Positions 43,126 to 51,424 of a stretch of 53,873 nucleotides of DNA are shown here, piece by piece. Numbering within the stretch: the first letter of the stretch is position 1; the number at the start of each line of letters is the position of its first letter. The position numbers were made by a program, and so were the translations under genes. This DNA is from Neobacillus driksii (GTDB taxonomy: Bacteria > Bacillota > Bacilli > Bacillales > Cytobacillaceae), in NCBI RefSeq assembly GCF_013409995.1, contig NZ_JACCBX010000022.1, positions 1 to 53,873 of the forward strand, read 5' to 3'. The notes beneath the pieces are model-generated. The model searched no databases, was not told the DNA's origin, and saw only the letters and a list, made by a program, of their open reading frames with translations.

Positions 43126-43566
43126 ATGAAACTTCATGAACTAAAGCCTGCTGAGGGTTCTCGTAAAGAACGTAAACGTTTAGGACGCGGTATCGGTTCT
43201 GGTCAAGGTAAGACTGCTGGTAAAGGTCATAAAGGTCAAAATGCTCGTTCCGGCGGCGGTGTCCGTCTTGGATTCGAGGGTGGTCAAACACCTTTATTCC
43301 GTCGTTTACCAAAACGTGGTTTTACAAACATCAGCCGTAAAGAATTTGCGATTGTAAACCTTGATGTTCTTAATCAGTTTGAAGAGGGTACAGAAGTTAC
43401 TCCAGAACTTCTAATTGAAACTGGTCTAGTTAAGAACGAAAAAGCAGGAATTAAAATTCTTGCAAAAGGGAACGTAGAGAAAAAACTTACAGTTAAAGCT
43501 CATAAATTCTCCTCTACTGCCAAAGAAGCAATTGAAGCTGTAGGTGGAACTACTGAGGTGATCTAA
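43126..43566 (+). CDS. rplO: 50S ribosomal protein L15
   Basis: L15 is a late 50S assembly protein with a long, basic, glycine-rich N-terminal extension (GRGIGSGQGKTAGKGHKGQN, about 21-40) running through 23S rRNA. The 146-residue length is standard. It starts behind taaggaggtg, and its stop shares one base with the secY start. Confidence 0.98.
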   Translation: MKLHELKPAEGSRKERKRLGRGIGSGQGKTAGKGHKGQNARSGGGVRLGFEGGQTPLFRRLPKRGFTNISRKEFAIVNLDVLNQFEEGTEVTPELLIETGLVKNEKAGIKILAKGNVEKKLTVKAHKFSSTAKEAIEAVGGTTEVI

Positions 43567-44864
43567 TGTTCCAGACAATCTCCAATTTTATGCGCGTGGC
43601 TGAAATTAGAAGAAAAATTATATTTACTCTTTTAATGTTAATCGTATTTCGACTAGGCAGTTTTATTCCTGTTCCGAATGTAAATGCTGAAATTTTGGCA
43701 GCACAAGATAAATTAAGTGTATTTGGGATCTTAAATACCTTTGGTGGTGGAGCGTTGCAAAACTTCTCCATCCTTGCTATGGGTATTATGCCTTACATCA
43801 CTGCTTCCATTATTATTCAGCTTTTACAAATGGATGTAGTTCCGAAATTTACGGAATGGTCAAAGCAAGGAGACGCTGGACGTCGAAAGTTAGCTCAGTT
43901 TACACGATATTTCACAATTGTTCTCGGCTTTATCCAAGCCTTAGGTATGTCTTATGGCTTTAATAATATGGCGAGTGGTCAATTGATTAATAACCCAGGA
44001 ATTGGTACTTATCTATTAATAGCGGTTGTTCTAACGGCTGGTACTTCATTTTTGATGTGGTTAGGTGAGCAAATTACTGAAAAGGGTGTTGGAAATGGAA
44101 TTTCCATTATCATCTTTGCTGGTATTGTTGCAAGTATACCTAATACAGTGAATCAGATTTATGTACAGCAGTTTGAAAATGCTGGTGAGCAATTATTCCT
44201 CCGTATTGTTACGGTTCTTTTAATTCTCTTAGCAGTAATTGCGATTGTTGTAGGTACTATTTTCATTCAACAAGCAACAAGAAAAATTCCAATCCAGTAT
44301 GCGAAACAAAGAGCTACTAACGGACGTAATGCAGGGGCACAACAATCCACTCATATGCCGTTAAAAGTTAATGCTGCTGGTGTTATTCCTGTAATCTTTG
44401 CAGTTTCCTTTATTGTAACGCCGAGAACTGTTGCCTCTTTTTTTCCAACTAATGATGTGACTCTTTGGATTACAAGGGTATTTGATTATTCCCACCCAAT
44501 TGGAATGACTTTATATGCTGCACTGATTATTGCTTTCACGTATTTTTATGCATTTATTCAGGTTAATCCTGAACAAGCTGCTGAAAACTTACAAAAGCAA
44601 AGCGGCTATATCCCAGGTATTAGACCGGGCAGGAGTACACAGGAATACTTAACGCGCGTATTATATCGTTTAACCTTTGTAGGTGCTCTTTTCTTAACAG
44701 TTATTGCGATTCTGCCGATCATTTTTATTAATGTGGCGAATTTACCGCAATCAGCTCAAATTGGGGGAACAAGCTTGCTAATCGTGGTTGGTGTTGCACT
44801 GGATACGATGAAACAGCTTGAAGCGCAGCTAGTTAAACGTCATTATAAAGGCTTTATAAAATAA
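43566..44864 (+). CDS. secY: Preprotein translocase subunit SecY
   Basis: SecY forms the membrane channel for Sec export. Ten hydrophobic segments are apparent, starting near 18-38, with the plug-region segment FGGGALQNFSILAMGIMPYI (about 59-78) and the cytosolic loop RTNGRNAG-type ribosome/SecA contact (about 255). The 432-residue length is standard. Overlap with rplO by one base suggests coupled translation; ggtgatc gives only a modest ribosome-binding site. Confidence 0.98.
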   Translation: MFQTISNFMRVAEIRRKIIFTLLMLIVFRLGSFIPVPNVNAEILAAQDKLSVFGILNTFGGGALQNFSILAMGIMPYITASIIIQLLQMDVVPKFTEWSKQGDAGRRKLAQFTRYFTIVLGFIQALGMSYGFNNMASGQLINNPGIGTYLLIAVVLTAGTSFLMWLGEQITEKGVGNGISIIIFAGIVASIPNTVNQIYVQQFENAGEQLFLRIVTVLLILLAVIAIVVGTIFIQQATRKIPIQYAKQRATNGRNAGAQQSTHMPLKVNAAGVIPVIFAVSFIVTPRTVASFFPTNDVTLWITRVFDYSHPIGMTLYAALIIAFTYFYAFIQVNPEQAAENLQKQSGYIPGIRPGRSTQEYLTRVLYRLTFVGALFLTVIAILPIIFINVANLPQSAQIGGTSLLIVVGVALDTMKQLEAQLVKRHYKGFIK

Positions 44865-44865
44865 A

Positions 44866-44895
44866 TGGTTTCGGGGACATATGTTCCCTAAACCA
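44866..44895. other. Near-perfect palindrome between secY and adk
   Basis: tggtttcggggacat and atgttccctaaacca are complementary over 15 positions with one mismatch and one G-U pair, with no spacer. There is no T-run. It may be an mRNA hairpin or a DNA operator; nothing further supports either. Confidence 0.65.
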
Positions 44896-44920
44896 ATAAA
44901 TAGCACGAGGGGGAACACGT

Positions 44921-45571
44921 GTGAATTTAGTATTAATGGGGCTTCCGGGTGCTGGAAAAGGTACTCAAGCCGAACAAATCGTCGAACAATACGGCATCCC
45001 TCATATCTCTACTGGAGATATGTTCCGTGCAGCGATGAAAGAAGGAACAGAACTAGGATTAGAAGCTAAGTCTTTCATGGACAAAGGCGAACTTGTTCCT
45101 GATGAAGTAACAATCGGCATTGTTCGTGAACGGTTAAGTAAAGATGACTGTAAAAATGGCTTTTTACTTGATGGCTTTCCTAGAACGGTACCTCAAGCAG
45201 AAGCATTGGAAAATCTATTGTCTGATTTAGATAAAAAGATTGACTATGTAATTAATATAAATGTAGATAAAAGTATTTTAATGGATCGTTTGACAGGTCG
45301 TCGTATTTGTAAAGAATGCGGCTCAACATATCATTTAGTATTTAATCCTCCTGCAAAAGAGGGAACTTGCGACAAATGTGGCGGTGAGCTCTATCAAAGA
45401 GCAGATGATAATGCTGAAACAGTTCAAAATCGATTAGACGTCAACATCAAACAACAAGAACCATTGCTTACTTTCTATGAGACTAAAGGTTACCTGCGCA
45501 CAATTGATGGCCAGCAAGATATTAATAAGGTATTTGCTGATATCCAGCAGTTGGTCGGGGACTTACGTTAA
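44921..45571 (+). CDS. adk: Adenylate kinase, zinc-containing
   Basis: Adk interconverts ATP + AMP and 2 ADP. The P-loop GLPGAGKGT (7-15), DGFPRT (84-89) and the lid zinc site C130, C133, C150, C153 are present, the latter typical of Gram-positive enzymes. The 216-residue length is standard. GTG start 44921 lies behind gaggggg. In B. subtilis map follows directly; here only a decayed piece of it does. Confidence 0.97.
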   Translation: MNLVLMGLPGAGKGTQAEQIVEQYGIPHISTGDMFRAAMKEGTELGLEAKSFMDKGELVPDEVTIGIVRERLSKDDCKNGFLLDGFPRTVPQAEALENLLSDLDKKIDYVININVDKSILMDRLTGRRICKECGSTYHLVFNPPAKEGTCDKCGGELYQRADDNAETVQNRLDVNIKQQEPLLTFYETKGYLRTIDGQQDINKVFADIQQLVGDLR

Positions 45572-45588
45572 TGGCCATTAGTTTATTC

Positions 45589-45772
45589 GTAGATCGACTC
45601 TCGAACATCTCTTCAATAAGCTTCAAAAGTATGTGGATGTAAATTGCTTTTCTATTGTACGGAGTATGTAGGACCGAGAGTTGGGCAAGACTTACATGTG
45701 GAATTTGAAATTCCATCCAATGTAGAATATACTTGCGGACAGAAGACGAACATTATGTTAATATTAAAAGGT
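45589..45772 (+). pseudogene. map: Decayed remnant of methionine aminopeptidase (map)
   Basis: Three consecutive frames between adk and infA give pieces of MapA in order. RLSNIS (from 45595) is followed by a shifted frame NKLQKYVDVNCFSIVR (45615-45662). One more shift gives EYVGPRVGQDLHVEFEIP (45662-45715) and then IMLILKG (about 45752-45772). The normal protein reads like RLSNISHAIQ...FSVVREYVGHGVGQDLHEDPQIP...PGMVLAIEP. Roughly the first 140 codons and the C-terminus are missing, the catalytic-site HG has become PR, and there are at least two frameshifts. The region cannot encode a working enzyme. Comparison is from memory of the family. Confidence 0.85.
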
Positions 45773-45852
45773 TGCTATTGTTTTGTACGTAAGAAAAGTA
45801 TTTGCGATACATTTTCGAATGTAATAATTGAAATGAGAAGGGAGACGAATTA

Positions 45853-46071
45853 ATGGCCAAAGATGATGTTATTGAAATTGAAGGTAAAGTATTAGAAACT
45901 TTGCCAAATGCAATGTTTAAGGTAGAATTAGAAAATGGTCATACCGTGCTAGCTCATGTTTCTGGTAAAATCCGAATGCACTTCATTCGCATCCTTCCGG
46001 GTGACAAAGTTACTGTTGAGCTTTCTCCATATGACTTAACACGCGGAAGAATTACTTACCGCTTTAAATAG
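45853..46071 (+). CDS. infA: Translation initiation factor IF-1
   Basis: IF-1 is a 72-residue OB-fold protein that occupies the A site during initiation. The sequence VLETLPNAMFKVELENGHTVLAHVSGKIRMHFIRI is diagnostic. It starts behind gaagggagac. The small KOW-domain gene that accompanies map in B. subtilis is also missing from the 281-base gap upstream. Confidence 0.98.
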   Translation: MAKDDVIEIEGKVLETLPNAMFKVELENGHTVLAHVSGKIRMHFIRILPGDKVTVELSPYDLTRGRITYRFK

Positions 46072-46107
46072 TTGCTTGCACTCCGTATTACTAAGGAGGT
46101 TAGGATA

Positions 46108-46221
46108 ATGAAAGTAAGACCATCTGTTAAGCCGATCTGCGAAAAGTGCAAAGTTATCCGTAGACGCGGTAAAGTCATGGTTATCTGTGAAAACCCTAAA
46201 CATAAACAAAAACAAGGTTAA
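46108..46221 (+). CDS. rpmJ: 50S ribosomal protein L36 (zinc-binding)
   Basis: Translation from ATG 46108 gives the 37-residue protein [20 protein letters not shown] through NPKHKQKQG. The C11, C14, C27 and H32 zinc ligands of the standard L36 are present. ctaaggaggt lies seven bases upstream. The gene is very short but unmistakable in the order infA-rpmJ-rpsM. Confidence 0.96.
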
Positions 46222-46244
46222 TCTTGAAGGAGGTGCGCTAACTA

Positions 46245-46610
46245 ATGGCACGTATTGCTGGTGTAGATATTCCACGTGAAAAACGTGTAGTTATCTCTTT
46301 AACTTACATTTATGGTATTGGTAAAAATACTGCACAAAAAGTATTAGCAGAAGCTGGTGTTTCTGAAGATACTCGTGTGCGTGATTTAACAGAAGACGAA
46401 TTAAACAAAATCCGTGATATCATCGACAAATTAAAAGTTGAAGGTGACCTTCGCCGTGAAATTTCTCTTAACATTAAGCGTTTAATGGAGATTGGCTGCT
46501 ACCGCGGATTACGTCATCGTCGTGGTTTACCGGTTCGTGGACAAAACACGAAAAACAACGCTCGTACACGCAAAGGTCCTCGTAAGACTGTTGCGAACAA
46601 GAAGAAGTAA
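46245..46610 (+). CDS. rpsM: 30S ribosomal protein S13
   Basis: S13 contacts P-site tRNA and forms intersubunit bridges in the 30S head. RIAGVDIPREKRVVISLTYIYGIG and C-terminal LRHRRGLPVRGQNTKNNAR are diagnostic. The 121-residue length is standard. It starts behind gaaggaggtg. Confidence 0.98.
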   Translation: MARIAGVDIPREKRVVISLTYIYGIGKNTAQKVLAEAGVSEDTRVRDLTEDELNKIRDIIDKLKVEGDLRREISLNIKRLMEIGCYRGLRHRRGLPVRGQNTKNNARTRKGPRKTVANKKK

Positions 46611-46631
46611 TCGGCAAAGGAGGTTATTTAA

Positions 46632-47021
46632 ATGGCACGTAAAACTAATACACGTAAACGTCGTGTTAAAAAGAATATTGAATCAGGTATTGCACATATC
46701 CGTTCAACATTTAACAATACAATCGTAACAATTACTGATGTACATGGTAATGCAATTTCTTGGTCTAGTGCTGGTGCGCTTGGTTTTAGAGGTTCTCGTA
46801 AATCTACTCCATTCGCAGCACAAATGGCTGCTGAGACTGCAGCTAAGACATCTATTGAACATGGTATGAAGACTTTAGAAGTTACAGTTAAAGGACCTGG
46901 TGCAGGTCGTGAGGCTGCAATTCGTGCGCTACAAGCTGCAGGTCTTGAAGTAACAGCTATTAAAGACGTTACTCCTGTTCCTCATAACGGATGCCGTCCA
47001 CCAAAACGCCGTCGTGTTTAA
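46632..47021 (+). CDS. rpsK: 30S ribosomal protein S11
   Basis: S11 lies on the 30S platform near the mRNA exit. HIRSTFNNTIVTITDVHGNAISWSSAG (about 22-48) and the C-terminal VTPVPHNGCRPPKRRRV are diagnostic. The 129-residue length is standard. It starts behind gcaaaggagg, 21 bases after rpsM. Confidence 0.98.
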   Translation: MARKTNTRKRRVKKNIESGIAHIRSTFNNTIVTITDVHGNAISWSSAGALGFRGSRKSTPFAAQMAAETAAKTSIEHGMKTLEVTVKGPGAGREAAIRALQAAGLEVTAIKDVTPVPHNGCRPPKRRRV

Positions 47022-47037
47022 TTTTTCTGTATAGAAT

Positions 47038-47066
47038 TTGTATCCCTGTCTATAATGGGATATGAT
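47038..47066 (+). promoter_or_regulatory. Possible internal promoter before rpoA
   Basis: TTGTAT (47038-47043), 17-bp spacer, TATGAT (47061-47066); a second TATAAT lies at 47051. The 174-base rpsK-rpoA gap is much longer than others in this cluster, which supports an internal promoter. Confidence 0.45.
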
Positions 47067-47195
47067 ACTAATATTTTCCGTTCATACAGAAGAATTATTC
47101 CAGTTGTTGTGCACAAAACGGGAACGTATACATGGGGGAATTTCGATTAGTAAATTACTAGTCGAGGTTTCGACGTTTTGAAGGAGGGTTATTTG

Positions 47196-48140
47196 ATGAT
47201 CGAAATAGAAAAACCAAAAATCGAAACGGTTGAGATCAACGATGATGCCAAGTACGGGAAGTTCGTCGTAGAGCCACTAGAGCGTGGATATGGTACCACT
47301 TTGGGTAACTCCTTACGTCGTATCCTTTTATCTTCACTCCCAGGTGCCGCTGTTACATCGATTCAGGTCGATGGGGTACTTCATGAGTTCTCAACAATTG
47401 AAGGCGTCGTAGAGGATGTAACATCCATCATATTAAACATTAAAAAATTAGCTTTAAAAATCTATTCTGATGAAGAAAAGACTCTTGAGATTGATGTTCA
47501 GGGTGAAGGTCCTGTTAAAGCTGGAAACATTACTCATGATAGTGATGTTGAAATTTTAAATCCAGATCTTCATATTGCTACATTGGCTTCAAGTGGACAT
47601 CTTCGCATGCGTTTAACGGCTAAGCGTGGTCGTGGTTATACACCAGCTGAGCAAAATAAGCGTGAAGATCAGCCAATTGGTGTAATTCCAATTGATTCTA
47701 TTTTCACTCCAGTTTCTCGTGTGTCCTATCAGATAGAAAATACTCGTGTGGGTCAAATGACAAACTATGATAAGCTAACGCTTGATGTTTGGACAGATGG
47801 AAGCACAGGGCCAAAAGAAGCTATTGCTCTTGGTTCAAAGATTTTAACTGAGCATTTAAATATTTTCGTTGGTTTAACTGATGAAGCTCAAAATGCTGAG
47901 ATTATGATCGAAAAAGAAGAGGATCAAAAAGAAAAAGTCCTTGAAATGACGATCGAAGAACTTGATTTATCAGTTCGTTCATATAACTGCCTAAAGCGTG
48001 CAGGAATCAACACTGTTCAGGAACTAGCTAATAAAACTGAAGAAGATATGATGAAAGTTCGTAACTTAGGCCGCAAATCACTCGAAGAAGTGAAGGCGAA
48101 ACTAGAAGAGCTTGGATTAGGCTTACGTAAAGATGACTAA
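47196..48140 (+). CDS. rpoA: DNA-directed RNA polymerase subunit alpha
   Basis: Alpha dimerises to scaffold RNA polymerase assembly. The N-terminal domain (1-230, LERGYGTTLGNSLRRILLSSLPG) is followed by a linker and the C-terminal UP-element/activator-binding domain (about 245-314, ELDLSVRSYNCLKRAGI). I start at ATG 47196 (MIEIEKPK, the standard 314 aa), behind gaaggaggg; the six codons upstream in frame are not supported. Confidence 0.98.
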   Translation: MIEIEKPKIETVEINDDAKYGKFVVEPLERGYGTTLGNSLRRILLSSLPGAAVTSIQVDGVLHEFSTIEGVVEDVTSIILNIKKLALKIYSDEEKTLEIDVQGEGPVKAGNITHDSDVEILNPDLHIATLASSGHLRMRLTAKRGRGYTPAEQNKREDQPIGVIPIDSIFTPVSRVSYQIENTRVGQMTNYDKLTLDVWTDGSTGPKEAIALGSKILTEHLNIFVGLTDEAQNAEIMIEKEEDQKEKVLEMTIEELDLSVRSYNCLKRAGINTVQELANKTEEDMMKVRNLGRKSLEEVKAKLEELGLGLRKDD

Positions 48141-48202
48141 ATAGTTCATCTCTACTTTAAAACTAATTCGTTTAATGACTTCAACAAAGGAGGGAACCCT
48201 TC

Positions 48203-48565
48203 ATGGCATACAGAAAGTTAGGACGCACAAGCGCACAGCGTAAAGCTATGCTTCGTGATTTAACTACAGATTTAATTATCAATGAGCGCATTGAAACAAC
48301 AGAAACTCGCGCGAAGGAACTTCGTGGTACTGTTGAAAAAATGATCACTTTAGGCAAACGTGGTGACTTACATGCTCGCCGTCAAGCTGCTTCTTACGTA
48401 CGTAATGAAGTTGCTGATGCTGAAAAAGGTCAAGATGCACTTCAAAAACTTTTCACTGATATCGCTCCTCGTTATTCAGAGCGCCAAGGTGGATATACTC
48501 GTATTATGAAACTTGGACCACGCCGCGGCGATGGTGCACCAATGGTAATTATCGAGTTAGTTTAA
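48203..48565 (+). CDS. rplQ: 50S ribosomal protein L17
   Basis: L17 lies near the tunnel exit. MAYRKLGRTSAQRKAMLRDL and C-terminal RYSERQGGYTRIMKLGPRRGD are diagnostic. The 120-residue length is standard. It starts behind acaaaggaggg and is the last gene of the ribosomal cluster before a terminator. Confidence 0.98.
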   Translation: MAYRKLGRTSAQRKAMLRDLTTDLIINERIETTETRAKELRGTVEKMITLGKRGDLHARRQAASYVRNEVADAEKGQDALQKLFTDIAPRYSERQGGYTRIMKLGPRRGDGAPMVIIELV

Positions 48566-48582
48566 TACCTTTAACAGACAAC

Positions 48583-48629
48583 AAGGGCGCTGGACAGTTT
48601 AGTTACAAACTTGTTCTTGAGCCCTTTTT
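48583..48629 (+). terminator. Intrinsic terminator after rplQ
   Basis: Outer arms aagggc / gccctt with an inner agttt / aaact stem, followed by TTTTTC. It ends the alpha operon. Confidence 0.7.
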
Positions 48630-48671
48630 CTGTAAGATAAACTTTATATAACAAACGAACCAAGCCAAAAA

Positions 48672-48880
48672 GAGCGTTATGATGAGCGTGACCCTTATTA
48701 AGAAGGGCACTTGCAGGAGAATCCGATTTCTCCTTGGAAAGATGAATGTAAGCCTTTTACCTATCTTTTTCACGACTCGTCTAGCTCATGCACCTCCTCC
48801 CATTTCTTTTAAGAAATCCCGTTTAAACGGCAGAATTTACTCGTCATTCTGCCTGAGGGGCGAGGTGCAGGCTTTTTTTG
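48672..48880 (+). other. Multi-hairpin intergenic region ahead of ecfA1
   Basis: Five or more short perfect stems follow one another: ccctt/aaggg (about 48701-48716), ggagaa/ttctcc, and aaagat/atcttt. Then tgcacctc (48789-48796) pairs with gaggtgca (48862-48869), closing a domain that contains atttctt/aagaaat, ccgtttaaacgg and ggcagaa/ttctgcc. A seven-T run follows at 48873. It could be a structured leader or small RNA ending in a terminator. A 78-codon ORF here looks spurious. I recognise no known riboswitch. Confidence 0.55.
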
Positions 48881-48937
48881 TATTCTTCGAAGCTGGCATA
48901 GAAAAGTATGAATAGGTGAGTTGAGAGGAGAAGTTTT

Positions 48938-49777
48938 ATGAGGGATTCAATTGTTTCTTTAAAGAATGTGTCTTTTCAATATGAGAACCAACCCAGCTAT
49001 GCCCTTCAGGATGTAAGCTTTGACATCCATGAAGGTGAATGGTTAGCCATTGTCGGTCATAATGGATCAGGTAAATCAACTACGGCAAAGCTCTTAAATG
49101 GTTTACAATTTCCGCAGAACGGCGAAATTATTGTTTGTGGAATTAAATTAACAGAAGAGTCTATTTGGGAGATAAGAAAAAAATTAGGAATGGTCTTTCA
49201 GAACCCTGATAATCAGTTTGTGGGTACAACTGTGCAGGATGATGTGGCTTTTGGTTTAGAAAACCATGGAATTCCAAGGGATGATATGATCTTAAGGGTT
49301 GAAGATTCTTTAAAGAAAGTCAAAATGGACCATTTTCTTAATCAAGAGCCGCACCATCTATCCGGCGGGCAAAAGCAACGGGTTGCGATCGCTGGCGTTC
49401 TTGCCTTGAGACCTTCAATCATTATTCTTGACGAGGCAACATCGATGCTCGATCCGAAAGGCAGAGGGGAAGTCTTAGAAACAGTTCGAACTTTAAAGGA
49501 AGAGAAGTCTCTAACTGTCATCTCTATTACACATGATTTAGAAGAAGCAGCTAAAGCTGATAGAATTATTGTGATGAATCAAGGGAAAGTATATCGAGAG
49601 GGTAGTCCAGAGGAAATATTCTCAATGGATGATGAATTGATTCATCTTGGGCTAGATATACCTTTTTCTATTAAAATGAGTAATGCATTTCGTGAAAAAG
49701 GGATCGACTTATCGAAGCACTATTTATCGGAAGAAGAGTTGGTGAATGAGCTATGGACATTTCGCTCCAAAGTATAG
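48938..49777 (+). CDS. ecfA1: Energy-coupling factor transporter ATPase EcfA1
   Basis: One of two ATPases that power vitamin and metal uptake through exchangeable S components at the membrane. Walker A GHNGSGKST (40-48), Q-loop FQNP (87-90), signature LSGGQKQR (141-148) and Walker B IIILDEAT (161-168) are complete. The 279-residue length is normal. It starts behind gagaggagaag and overlaps ecfA2 by 25 bases. No S component is encoded here, as is usual for a group II ECF module. Confidence 0.96.
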   Translation: MRDSIVSLKNVSFQYENQPSYALQDVSFDIHEGEWLAIVGHNGSGKSTTAKLLNGLQFPQNGEIIVCGIKLTEESIWEIRKKLGMVFQNPDNQFVGTTVQDDVAFGLENHGIPRDDMILRVEDSLKKVKMDHFLNQEPHHLSGGQKQRVAIAGVLALRPSIIILDEATSMLDPKGRGEVLETVRTLKEEKSLTVISITHDLEEAAKADRIIVMNQGKVYREGSPEEIFSMDDELIHLGLDIPFSIKMSNAFREKGIDLSKHYLSEEELVNELWTFRSKV

Positions 49778-50619
49778 AGTACCGTTATCAGGCTAACACT
49801 CCCTTTGAACGTTTAGCCATTAAAGATGTGTCTATTGAAATCCCAACAGGAACATATATGGCGTTAATAGGTCATACTGGTTCTGGAAAGTCTACAGTAT
49901 TACAACATTTAAATGCCCTGCTGCTTCCAACTGAAGGAACCGTAGTGATTGGGGACCATAAAGTCAAAGCTAAGCAGAAAAATAAGAATTTAAGACAGAT
50001 TAGACAAAAGGTCGGGATTGTTTTTCAATTTCCAGAGCATCAACTATTTGAGGAAACCGTTGAAAAAGATATTATTTTTGGCCCTATGAATTTTGGTGTT
50101 TCAGAGGCAGATGCAAAAGAAAGGGCTCGGCTTGCTTTACAACAAGTTGGGTTGTCCAAGGAGATATTAGAAAAGTCTCCCTTTGATTTGTCTGGCGGTC
50201 AGATGCGTCGAGTTGCTATTGCAGGAGTTCTTGCTATGGAGCCCGACTGTCTCGTTCTAGATGAGCCGACTGCTGGTTTAGATCCTCGTGGTCGCAAAGA
50301 GATTATGGATATGTTTTATTCACTTCATAAAGAGAGAAACCTTTCTACCATACTGGTAACTCATAGTATGGAGGATGCAGCTAAGTACGCTGACCAAATT
50401 GTTATTATGCAGCAAGGACATGTTGTAAAACAGGGAACACCTATTGAAATCTTTTCGTCCGTTTCTGAGCTAGTTGAAATGGGTCTAGATGTACCAGAAG
50501 TTGTCCGTTTTCAACGAAGTATAGAAGAAAAGCTGGGGGTTAAACTAGGGGCCACCTATCTTTCAATTGAGGAGCTTTCTTCTGCAGTTACAGAATTGTT
50601 AAGAGGTGCACCAGTATGA
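49753..50619 (+). CDS. ecfA2: Energy-coupling factor transporter ATPase EcfA2
   Basis: The partner ATPase of EcfA1. Walker A GHTGSGKST (40-48), Q-loop FQFPEHQLFEETV (91-103), signature LSGGQMRR (146-153) and Walker B CLVLDEP (166-172) are complete. The 288-residue length is standard. Its start lies within ecfA1 and its stop overlaps the ecfT start by four bases, so the three subunits are translated as a coupled set. Confidence 0.96.
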   Translation: MDISLQSIEYRYQANTPFERLAIKDVSIEIPTGTYMALIGHTGSGKSTVLQHLNALLLPTEGTVVIGDHKVKAKQKNKNLRQIRQKVGIVFQFPEHQLFEETVEKDIIFGPMNFGVSEADAKERARLALQQVGLSKEILEKSPFDLSGGQMRRVAIAGVLAMEPDCLVLDEPTAGLDPRGRKEIMDMFYSLHKERNLSTILVTHSMEDAAKYADQIVIMQQGHVVKQGTPIEIFSSVSELVEMGLDVPEVVRFQRSIEEKLGVKLGATYLSIEELSSAVTELLRGAPV

Positions 50620-51413
50620 TGGAAAAAATGATCATTGGGAGATATGTTCCTGCAGAAAGTCTAGTTCATCGAATGGACCCTCGGTCAAAGCTTATTATTA
50701 TTTTCTTATTCGTATGTGTCATCTTTCTTGCAAACAACTTTTTTACCTATGCACTAATTGGTATTTATACTTTTTTAATGCTTGGCCTGTCTCGAATTCC
50801 CTTTCGTTTTTTATATGCTGGTCTAAAACCAGTTCTCTGGTTAGTGTTGTTTACTTTACTCTTACAAGTGTTCTTTACAAAAGAAGGAAGTTTATTGTAT
50901 GAGTTTGGTCCAATAAAGATTTATGAAGAAGGAGTCAGACAGGGGATTTTTATTTCGATGAGATTCTTTTTCTTAATTTTGATGACCAGTTTGCTTACAT
51001 TAACGACAACGCCAATAGAAATAACGGATGGGCTGGAAACCCTGTTAAACCCATTGAAAAAAGTCCGCTTTCCCGTACATGAAATGGCCCTAATGATGTC
51101 TATTTCATTACGGTTTATTCCAACCCTTATGCAAGAAACTGACAAGATTATGAAGGCACAAATTGCTCGAGGAGTGGAATTTTCAAGCGGTCCAGTGAAA
51201 GAAAGAATTAAAGCAGTCATTCCCTTACTAATTCCCCTTTTTGTTAGCTCTTTTAAGCGTGCTGAAGAGCTTGCCATTGCCATGGAAGCAAGAGGGTACC
51301 GTGGGGGCGAAGGAAGGACAAAATATCGTCTATTGAGCTGGAAACTTGCTGACACACTCCAACTTTTAATTCTCGCTATTCTTACGATTTTATTAATCCT
51401 ATTACGTTCATAA
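50616..51413 (+). CDS. ecfT: Energy-coupling factor transporter transmembrane protein EcfT
   Basis: EcfT is the membrane scaffold joining the ATPases to the S component. About five to six hydrophobic segments are seen (roughly 25-43, 45-60, 68-85, 105-125, 243-262). Both Ala-Arg-Gly coupling motifs are present in MKAQIARGVEF and MEARGYRGGEGR. The 265-residue length is standard. Start at the first of two adjacent ATGs. Confidence 0.96.
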   Translation: MMEKMIIGRYVPAESLVHRMDPRSKLIIIFLFVCVIFLANNFFTYALIGIYTFLMLGLSRIPFRFLYAGLKPVLWLVLFTLLLQVFFTKEGSLLYEFGPIKIYEEGVRQGIFISMRFFFLILMTSLLTLTTTPIEITDGLETLLNPLKKVRFPVHEMALMMSISLRFIPTLMQETDKIMKAQIARGVEFSSGPVKERIKAVIPLLIPLFVSSFKRAEELAIAMEARGYRGGEGRTKYRLLSWKLADTLQLLILAILTILLILLRS

Positions 51414-51424
51414 TGGAGCTTGAA

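Noticed and set aside
45644..45853. A 69-codon ORF between adk and infA as a real gene
   Set aside because: It begins at a TTG without a ribosome-binding site, runs into the infA start, and its first half matches the middle of methionine aminopeptidase in one of three shifted frames. It is part of the map remnant.
48679..48915. A 78-codon ORF ahead of ecfA1
   Set aside because: No ribosome-binding site, no recognisable domain, and the DNA is dominated by hairpins ending in a T-run. It is more likely non-coding.
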